From: Viridothelium virens
Lineage: Eukaryota > Ascomycota > Dothideomycetes > Trypetheliales > Trypetheliaceae
Assembly: GCA_010094025.1 (NCBI GenBank)
Contig: ML991808.1
Coordinates: 124,001 to 188,000 of the forward strand
DNA length: 64,000 bases
Reading direction: 5' to 3'
Shown: one piece after another, positions 57,047-64,000 of the stretch
How positions within the stretch are numbered: position 1 is the stretch's first letter
Layout: each line of letters begins with the position of its first letter
Notes under the pieces: model-generated
The model's database searches: none
The model's input: only the letters and a program-made list of their open reading frames with translations
What the model was told of the DNA's origin: nothing
Position numbers and translations under genes: made by a program

Positions 57047-57324
57047 CCTTGCGTGAGTTTAATTAGACCTGGTCAAGAGATCATCTTAAGGAATATGGAC
57101 TAACCAGAATATTGGAAGCGTCTGCTTAATCAAGTAGAATCCTTTGATAGGCAGTGACAAGCTAACCTCGAATGGAATCGGCTCTGTGACCCACACTCAC
57201 GCTGTAGCAAGCGAACGCAGTGTACTGCTTTGAATCATACCTGTCCACGATTGTGAGTGAAGAAATTATTTTTGGGACAGGATATTATGGCTAATGTCCC
57301 CAATTATCAGTCAAAGTTCAAACC

Positions 57325-58314
57325 ATGACCGATCATGCTAAGCTTTCAGCGAGCAATACGGCAAGCAACGATACGAAAACCATCGAGAACGAAAAATACG
57401 AAATAAGAGATTCTGATCCACTGTTCGATAATCTTGATTCGGTGGAAGAAAGAAACCACAATCGCAAAAGCCGTCCAGTTTGGTTCAAATACAAGCCTGT
57501 GCACAATCTTCAAAGCACCCCCAAAGACAAAATTGCAATCAAGGCCGTTAAGGCTGGCATTCGAAGACTCCAATTTGTCGGGCATTGGGCTATTCAAGTC
57601 GGCAGCTCCCAGGAAACCGATGACAAAATAGTATATATTTGGGAACTATGGCAACATCCGAACACCCATGAAATTTACCTCGGAGAGCAAAACCGCGGTC
57701 CTGTCAAATGGACCAATCTTCGCGTGATCCAAACATCGACTGGAAAGGTGTTTAAGACCAAAGAGACACTGAAAGATTCGCACTGGTGGCACAAGTGTGG
57801 TAACACCACGATGACTGATCTTGAGATCCGCGACAAAGCAATACACATTATCAACAATCTCAGCACAGAGGACCTTGGTCCTCTCGACAGACTTATGAGA
57901 TGGCGGGCTCTGGCAGAACTAAAGGTCATAGAACGTTTGTTTGGAAAACGGGCACGCGGTGCAGCAATATCGATATTTGGGTTTCAGGGAAAGCTTCAAT
58001 CGGAAATTGTTCGACGGATTCGGGGTAAGACATCCGACGATGAGTGGCGGTATGATTTGTTCTTCAGAAATTGTCAGATTTTTGCCAAACGGCTTGCTGT
58101 GGAAATTTGCAACTCTAAGCTCCGATCCAGGCTTTTTTTCCTTCCAAGAGTGAGCGCAAGAAAATGGCTCTACAGTTATTTCACTGAAGGCCCGATGCCT
58201 CAATCCCTTCAGCAAACCTTGACTAACAATCAGCAAGCCTGGGCTAACAATCAGCAAGCCTTGGATATCAATCAGCAAAGCTCGGTAATCAATTCGGCAA
58301 CCCAAATACAATAA
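57325..58314 (+). CDS. His/Asn-Cys (LRAT/NlpC-like) protein with NQQ repeats
   Basis: Single exon, 329 residues, ATG start. A His in FVGHWAIQVG (His87) and an NC pair in LFFRNCQIFAKRLA (Cys250) are arranged as in permuted papain-like/LRAT folds (H-x..NC), with a beta-strand EIYLGEQNRG between. This fold catalyses thiol hydrolysis or acyl transfer in other families. The match here is by motif only and the spacing (163 residues) is long. The N-terminus is polar and disordered. The C-terminal tail is repetitive: LTNNQQAW / ANNQQAL / DINQQSS. Possibly a fungal orphan with enzyme activity on lipids or peptides; function is unknown. Confidence 0.6.
   Translation: MTDHAKLSASNTASNDTKTIENEKYEIRDSDPLFDNLDSVEERNHNRKSRPVWFKYKPVHNLQSTPKDKIAIKAVKAGIRRLQFVGHWAIQVGSSQETDDKIVYIWELWQHPNTHEIYLGEQNRGPVKWTNLRVIQTSTGKVFKTKETLKDSHWWHKCGNTTMTDLEIRDKAIHIINNLSTEDLGPLDRLMRWRALAELKVIERLFGKRARGAAISIFGFQGKLQSEIVRRIRGKTSDDEWRYDLFFRNCQIFAKRLAVEICNSKLRSRLFFLPRVSARKWLYSYFTEGPMPQSLQQTLTNNQQAWANNQQALDINQQSSVINSATQIQ
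58222..58284 (+). repeat. 21-base in-frame tandem repeat
   Basis: Three consecutive units with core CAATCAGCAA encode (T/A/D)(N/I)NQQ(A/S) at the C-terminus of the preceding gene; the first two units are near-identical, the third is diverged. Confidence 0.85.
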
Positions 58315-59227
58315 ATGAGACCTTCATACCGCTTTTTGTATTATCGTCACAGCATTTTTGGGCTCTTGTCCAGTTGCTTCAACAATAATGTTACGTAATC
58401 TTGCATACCAGTGTACGACACACAGTCCATTGAGATTCACGAAGTGGTGTGTTGAGCAGCCAAAGTAAGAGTGAGTTGAGGAGGTAGCAACTTCTAAGTC
58501 GAGCGCATTCTCGAACTTATTGGCCATGAAACCGCCTCATCGTGTGGTTCTAGTGCGCTTTAAGGGACATCTACGTTTCGACATTAGACAAGGCTGCTTT
58601 GCTGGCAAAGAAGTTCGACTACTACTTGAGTCAACGTCGTCGCATAGGGCATGTAGTGACAAGTGTCGAGCTCGAAGCCACGCCAAAGTCTGTATCCTCT
58701 TTACCTGACTTATACCTGCCCTGAACCTGATCTGCGATGTTGTTTGCTCCTGATGCGCCATCATACACACACTGGTTCGCCGCTGCTGAGCCGGTACCAT
58801 CACGGTCGTTTACGTAGAGAAAAGAGTTTGGTGCGACAAGTAAGTCATACTAAGTTGAGGGAATGATGATCCACTTGGATTTGTCCCGTATACGGTGGTC
58901 AAGTTGCTCGGAACGTGCGCCGTTGTGTAACTCAGTATTATCGTGTGGTATTGTAGAGCTACCACAGGGCGACGGATGCTGCTTAACCTATCGTAACTAA
59001 GCAGAAGTAAGCAAGGTGTGTAACAAGAGGGATACGTCTTGTGTTGAGCCAAATTCAACGTATGCGTGGACAGAAGCCGATTCTGCACGCTACTGTAATG
59101 AAAGTACATGAAATGAGAATCCTTTCGAGTCTTTCGGCTGCGAGTACATCTTGCTGGAGAACTACATATCTCTAGTAGGGAGCTCCTCCTCATTGGAAAC
59201 GGGAAGGACCACGCTACTAAGCATTGT
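58315..59227. other. Intergenic, no convincing gene
   Basis: About 0.9 kb between convergent genes; only short frames on both strands without family similarity. Confidence 0.4.
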
Positions 59228-60415
59228 CTACCCATCGAGAGCCTGGACTACCTGGGCCCATTCGCCGTAGCCGTATGCCCCTGGAACTTTGGCACCATCG
59301 AACACGCTGGCCAGGACCACGCGGTCTGACTGCTCACCTTCCCACGGCTGGCGACCATGCTGAGCAATGATATTGTCATAGACCAGGACATCACCCTCTT
59401 GCCATTTGTGCAAGACGCGGATCTCATCAGTGATATTTGCCAAATGCTCAAGATACTTTTCCGGTATGGGTGTTCCATCGCCATAGAGCTGCTCGGTCAC
59501 ATTCTTCCTTCCCGAGGAAGCGTTGACGCGCGCGTTCTTGTAGTACGCCGCTAAGCCTGTGAATAGCGTGGGAAGGTTGGTTTCGGGTTGCGTTCGGACA
59601 GCCGGTAACCTCTGTGTCAAGGTGATGCCATCGTCGGTCCATTCCCACGTTGTAAATTTGCCCCTACCGTATCGGGAGATTTGGGCTTCGATTTTCGAGC
59701 GCCTGGTTGCCTCATCATCCCCTTCCTGGATCTCCTTTCCAAATGCCTGTCTAAGCGTAGACCCTCCTTCGTATTGCTTTTCCACCTTATAGACGACTTT
59801 ACTGAGGATGCCTTTTTCGGTCAGCTCGGCGATGAACCCGGGGATTTCCCGTTGGGCGCGGTGAAACAGTTCTAGGGACGAAGAAATTGGGGTTTCGCCG
59901 CCCTTCTTCGGGACCTTGTGCCCATAGAAGAAGATATATTCCGGGGCATGAGGCACTTGGGGCGATTCGTTGTGATTGTAAATTAGCACTGATTTAGGGG
60001 CTTCATTGGCAGGAACGACGTTAGGAGCAAGTAATGGCCTATCGACGACTATACCGATGATTTCGTGGGGCTTGTAGCCAAAGGAATGAGCAAAGTTGCT
60101 GAAGTCGTCCGCGTTGTGAATTGGTAAACCTCGAAAGAGGAGAGCTCCATGGAGGGCAAGCTTCTTCGTCAGGATGCTATCCTGCTCCTGCAACGACTTG
60201 ATCGTCTGGACGATGGTATCGAGATCAAGTGGGACGCTTTCGTGAGTGGATGGACGTAATGCTAAGGGCGTCACTGTGTTGGCTGGGTGAGGCGGTCCAA
60301 GCACGCGCTGATTGGTTGCAGGTAAGTCAAACGATTCAAACACGAGCGCCGGTGACCGAGCATCGTCGAGTTTGAGAGCTGGCCGTCTGGCCCCAACTGC
60401 AATCGTCTCCATCAT
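59228..60415 (-). CDS. TauD/TfdA-type Fe(II)/2-oxoglutarate dioxygenase
   Basis: Single exon, 395 residues, starting at the first of two adjacent ATGs. Double-stranded beta-helix dioxygenase: GALLFRGLPI; iron ligands in YNHNESPQ (His148-x-Glu150, an HxE rather than HxD facial triad member); GGETPISSS; then the distal His in NIIAQHGRQPW (His353) and the 2-oxoglutarate-binding Arg in SDRVVLASV (Arg365). HxE variants are known in this superfamily. Fungal homologues hydroxylate sulfonates, amino-acid derivatives or clavaminate-like substrates; the substrate here is open. It is divergent from an UNC93-like transporter 650 bases away, which suggests joint use of an imported compound. Confidence 0.9.
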   Translation of the reverse strand: MMETIAVGARRPALKLDDARSPALVFESFDLPATNQRVLGPPHPANTVTPLALRPSTHESVPLDLDTIVQTIKSLQEQDSILTKKLALHGALLFRGLPIHNADDFSNFAHSFGYKPHEIIGIVVDRPLLAPNVVPANEAPKSVLIYNHNESPQVPHAPEYIFFYGHKVPKKGGETPISSSLELFHRAQREIPGFIAELTEKGILSKVVYKVEKQYEGGSTLRQAFGKEIQEGDDEATRRSKIEAQISRYGRGKFTTWEWTDDGITLTQRLPAVRTQPETNLPTLFTGLAAYYKNARVNASSGRKNVTEQLYGDGTPIPEKYLEHLANITDEIRVLHKWQEGDVLVYDNIIAQHGRQPWEGEQSDRVVLASVFDGAKVPGAYGYGEWAQVVQALDG

Positions 60416-61065
60416 GGACTTCAGTACTCTGGATCTTCGACTTCGACAAGCTGGGTGACTGACTCGACACGTGCGGATCTACCATCGACTTACCTACCTT
60501 ATGTACCATACTGTCTGTTTTTCGGGATGAGGAGAATCAGTGTCCCCTGAATTTGGTCATCTGAACTAAGATCACGAAATCCCTGCATCTACAAAACCCC
60601 AGAGAGCGACGTTTTGCATATTATGGATTGCAATGATCTCGATCTGGAGACCTTCAGATTGCCGAGGGACATGGAGGCTAGGACGAAAATGAGGAGTACT
60701 TGGTGCATTCCTACGGAGGTGACCCTTGGTGTTTTACTGTATCTACACGCCAGCGGACTCGCTGAGGCAGCTTTACTGGCTCAAACCCGTGACACGAAAT
60801 AACGATAAGGTAAGTTGTGGGGCATTCATCGTATCACAATTGCAGCATCTTGCGTGCTTGCGGAGAAGATAGGGATGTCATTCCGACGTGTGCGCTCGAG
60901 TCGGCGCACGCAAGGGAGGTTTATTCTTTTTGATCTGTTATCCATTGTCTTCTTTTCGTATAGATTTTCGTTTTTGGCAGTATTCGAGTATTTCTTTCTA
61001 CAAAACATCAACCTTTTAATACTTCCACCCTGGGCCTCGCGCCCTGCTCGCGACTTTCGCGCACC
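60416..61065. promoter_or_regulatory. Shared divergent promoter of the dioxygenase and transporter genes
   Basis: 650 bases. CCTACCTTATG near 60495 and a T-rich initiator-like tract (60920-61020) precede the transporter ATG. No clear TATA box. Confidence 0.45.
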
Positions 61066-62469
61066 ATGTCAGCGGAACTCAGCATGGAGAAAGCAGAGAC
61101 CGTCGCCGGGGCCGAAAAGCCTGGGGTAAATGTAAATGCCCCTCCGTCGACTGCAGTTCGACGAGTTTTCTTTCGCAGTACACTCTTTCAGATCCTTGTG
61201 GTCGGTGGCTGTGCATTTACTGCGCCAGGGATATGGGGTGCCATGAATGGCTTGGGTGTGGGTGGGACAGAAGATCCTAATCTCATTAATGCCGCCAATG
61301 CCTTGCTATATGCATTCATGACGGTGACGTGTTTTTCAGGCCCTTGGGTAACAAATTTAATTGGATTTCGTTGGACTTTGGCCATTGGCTCCCTAGGGTA
61401 TCCACTCTACGCGGCGGGACTCCATGTCAACAATCATTCTGAAGCCATTTGGTTTGTGTACTTTGGAGCTGTGGCCTGTGGAATTAGTGCCGGCTTCTTC
61501 TGGAGCGTTGAAGGCGCGATTGCCACAGGCTACCCCGAGGCGCACAAACGAGGCTGTTATCTTGCCACCTGGCTCACTTTCCGTGATTTGGGCATGCTTG
61601 TTGGAGGAGCGATCTCTCTTGCCCTCAATCATAAGACCGGGCAAAAGGGTCAGGTTGGGTACTCAACTTATCAAGCTTTCATCGCTATCCAGTGTCTTGG
61701 ATTCTTTCTCGCTCTCCTGCTCTCTACTCCAGAGCAAGTACAGCGCGATGATGGTACGCGCATCGACGCGCCTCGTGGGCTGCACTGGCGCGTTCAAGCA
61801 AAAGAAGTATGGCAACTGGCTAGGAGTAGGTCGATTCTCCTCTTGGTCCCACTCTTCTGGTACTTTGGCTGGATTCAGGCGTACCCAGGCACTTACTTGG
61901 AGACGTATTTTACCATCCGCTCTCGTGGCCTTGGTAGTTTCATGTCTGCGGTAGTTATGGTGCTTGGTACCTGGATTGGGGGCTCTCTGGTCGACTTGCC
62001 ATGGACAAGGAACCGGAAGACGCGAGCCATTACCACCTATATTCTTGTAGCAACGATCAACAGTGCGACCTGGATTTGGTCGGTCATCATCCAAAATGAC
62101 TTTCGCCACACGAAGCCTGTCGTTGATTGGTCAGATCAAAGTACTTTTGGACCGGGGTTTGGCGTGTACATGTTTCAGTATGTCAGTCTGGGCATGGTCG
62201 AGAACTATATCTACTGGTGCATCAGTAATTTGAGTGACTCCCCGGGTCAACAAATCCGATACACGTCTCTTCTTCGAGGCATCGAAACGGCTGCTGTTGC
62301 GGTAGGATTCGGAGTCCAAGCTGTTCCCACGGCTCTCATCGCTACGGCTAGCATCAACCTCGCCCTATGGTTTATCGCACTGCCGTTCAGCTACTTTGCC
62401 ACTTTGCAGGTCGTTCATCAATTCGACAAGACGGAAGCAGAGGCCAACCAGACAATGAGAGGGAATTGA
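61066..62469 (+). CDS. UNC93-like major facilitator superfamily membrane protein
   Basis: Single exon, 467 residues, ATG in good context (CACCATGTC). Eleven to twelve hydrophobic helices, starting LFQILVVGGCAFTAPGIWGA, with the family's first-loop motif NGLGVGG and LINAANALLYAFM. Other features fitting fungal UNC93/DUF895 proteins: GISAGFFWSVEGAIATGYPE, ATWLTFRDLGMLVGGAISL, WYFGWIQAYPGTYLETYF. The cytosolic N-terminus is short and polar. UNC93-like fungal proteins are presumed solute or ion-related transporters at the plasma or vacuolar membrane; no substrate is established. Confidence 0.9.
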   Translation: MSAELSMEKAETVAGAEKPGVNVNAPPSTAVRRVFFRSTLFQILVVGGCAFTAPGIWGAMNGLGVGGTEDPNLINAANALLYAFMTVTCFSGPWVTNLIGFRWTLAIGSLGYPLYAAGLHVNNHSEAIWFVYFGAVACGISAGFFWSVEGAIATGYPEAHKRGCYLATWLTFRDLGMLVGGAISLALNHKTGQKGQVGYSTYQAFIAIQCLGFFLALLLSTPEQVQRDDGTRIDAPRGLHWRVQAKEVWQLARSRSILLLVPLFWYFGWIQAYPGTYLETYFTIRSRGLGSFMSAVVMVLGTWIGGSLVDLPWTRNRKTRAITTYILVATINSATWIWSVIIQNDFRHTKPVVDWSDQSTFGPGFGVYMFQYVSLGMVENYIYWCISNLSDSPGQQIRYTSLLRGIETAAVAVGFGVQAVPTALIATASINLALWFIALPFSYFATLQVVHQFDKTEAEANQTMRGN

Positions 62470-64000
62470 TTGATCAAATCAAGGGTCAGAAAGGAAGGAA
62501 CTGAAGCGGTGCCTTTCTGTTGTCAACTATGACCAATAAGTCCTACGAAAAAAGCAACGAGATCTACCGTACGGCAGCCAGGAGAAACTAGAAAATATAG
62601 ATGTCTTTAGTTGGTATCAACGCGACCACGTACTGCTTTAGCTCTTCCGAAGATTTCGTGCTTGCGGCCTCATGTGTCCCCTTGTATTGACCTTATTCCG
62701 TGACTATGCACGCTCAAGGATGCCACCGTACATTTCTTGCTTGCGGCCTTTCAACTGTGGTCAACAGAGACAACATAAGAGCAAAGCGATCTAGAATCGC
62801 CATTCAGGAGGGGTGGAGTCTCAGTCAATTCTTCCTTGATAAGGTCCGGAGTAACTGCTCTTCCAGTATCTTACAGCAAAAGAATTGTCTTTCCTGAATC
62901 TATCGAGATGTCTGGACTTGCTTGTGGCACGGACTAACACCGGATCACGATCGCGAGATGGTATGACATTGCGACATGAGATAATATGCGAGCAAAGAAC
63001 CTGACCTGTCTATTCAAACATATAAATTGATAAAGTCCTCGCTTTGCATGTACGCGGTCGTGGTGTGACGGCAGTAAGCTTTTCGACCAATCTGATTTAG
63101 AAGCCAGGTGCAATGACCTAATAAGTGAACATGGTCAGACGTGCCCTCTGGAAGCACGTCGTGCACGTAGTCGAGAGCGCAATTTCGGGCCGTGGGGAAA
63201 GGGGCCAAGAGATCTGAAAACTTGAAACATAACGACTAGTTGATCTCAATCTTCAGCCGTAGTCCTCTCGTGTGTGCCACGTGGTTGCCAAGTATACTCC
63301 GTACTGCTTAGCCAGCCTTGCTCGATGTACGAGCCTCTTAGAAGCATCTTCTGTGGACTTTTCGTTTCCAAGCGTCAGTCATATCGTTAGAACCGTACTT
63401 CACCGCACCTTTGAAGGAGAAATGTCATTGTGAGATACGGACCTGCGAGAGAGAATGACGGAGACTTCACTGAAAGGTCGAGATTTCTACGATAACTCGC
63501 GTAAGGCTTTACCTGGGCCGCCACTTCACCCACGATCAGGCGTCGCCAGTCTTTGAAGGTGGCGGATTGAAATAGAACAGAGATGCACTCAAGATGACGG
63601 ATCGGCAGTCGTTACGGAGAATACAATCGGGGTCAGGGCAGCGTGTACTGTACCTAAGATTGGCTTGGTCTGGCCAAAGGCAAGCCGAGTCAAGACAAGC
63701 TTCCCTGGCAATTCGCCACAAGCAGTGAGATTGTGGAAATTAGATGATCTTCACAAAAGCTCTGCCGGTATACCGCGTTGATAGTGCTATCATGATGCTA
63801 TCATCCGATGCAACGATCTGGACTAGAGCTGCTCAGCTTGCCCAAGGAGAGCCAAGCGTGTGATTGCAAGGAGGAAAAAGGAGAGAAAATGGTCATGATA
63901 CCCGTGAGGTACGTGACAAGGTACCTGCCTACCTACTAGCAGCAGTCAAAAAGTTTGGCGATAACGGCACTCCCCCTGACGGCTTCGGAGTGAAACACCT
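62470..64000. other. No convincing gene
   Basis: About 1.5 kb with only short frames on both strands. Near 63905-63945 there is a GGTACGTGACAAGGTACC cluster, similar in words to the palindromic run at 42637-42705. Confidence 0.4.

Noticed and set aside
43310-62469. A secondary-metabolite cluster (ALDH, P450, dioxygenase, transporter)
   Set aside because: No polyketide, non-ribosomal peptide, terpene or RiPP core enzyme or pathway regulator is seen, and unrelated genes lie between.
1-64000. tRNA, rRNA, CRISPR or insertion-sequence features, and retroelement proteins
   Set aside because: No cloverleaf-type boxes, spacer-repeat arrays, transposase or reverse-transcriptase motifs were recognised by eye; a covariance or profile search would be needed to exclude them fully.

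Overview
This window is fungal nuclear DNA, most likely from a filamentous ascomycete (Pezizomycotina; Dothideomycete-like by gene content, which is an inference). Genes are interrupted by short introns of about 45-95 bases with GT...AG ends and CTAAC/CTGAC-type branch sites. The conserved set (RIF1, RIC8, REI1, IKS1, DPH2, a Cep57/Ppc89-type spindle pole protein) and the fungus-specific families (NUP permease, GH92 mannosidase, UNC93-like transporter, HeLo-domain protein) fit no other group. I see no rRNA, tRNA, CRISPR array or bacterial-type operon. Exon structures were worked out by hand from frame changes, splice signals and family motifs, so exact junctions are predictions.

Layout. 0-32 kb is a dense housekeeping block: a 5'-truncated fungal C2H2-like protein; a large F-box/LRR-like Cys-rich protein; DPH2 (diphthamide synthesis); a purine nucleoside permease; the IKS1 kinase; RIC8 (G-alpha chaperone/exchange factor) divergent from RIF1 (telomere and replication timing); a glucose-6-phosphate 1-epimerase; an SDR oxidoreductase; the spindle pole body scaffold; and REI1 (60S ribosome maturation), which is divergent from a small GFA-type zinc enzyme.

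From about 33 kb to 58 kb the density drops and the content becomes accessory: decayed and duplicated fragments, small orphan genes, and a head-to-head pair of an active-looking Ser/Thr kinase and a helical-domain (HeLo-like) plus pseudokinase protein. The pair recalls the animal RIPK3-MLKL necroptosis layout and is the most interesting item here. Next come relics of an aldehyde dehydrogenase (ALDH) gene. They are split by a ~4.45-kb segment that carries a phosphotransferase (APH-fold) gene and is flanked by a 7-base direct repeat. A nearly complete ALDH gene follows, then a putative tail-anchored repeat protein, a secreted GH92 mannosidase, a cytochrome P450, a Gfd2/YDR514C-like nuclease-fold protein, two orphan genes, and a His/Asn-Cys (LRAT/NlpC-like) protein with C-terminal NQQ repeats.

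59-62.5 kb holds a TauD/TfdA-type dioxygenase divergent from an UNC93-like transporter, plausibly a small catabolic pair. 62.5-64 kb shows no convincing gene.
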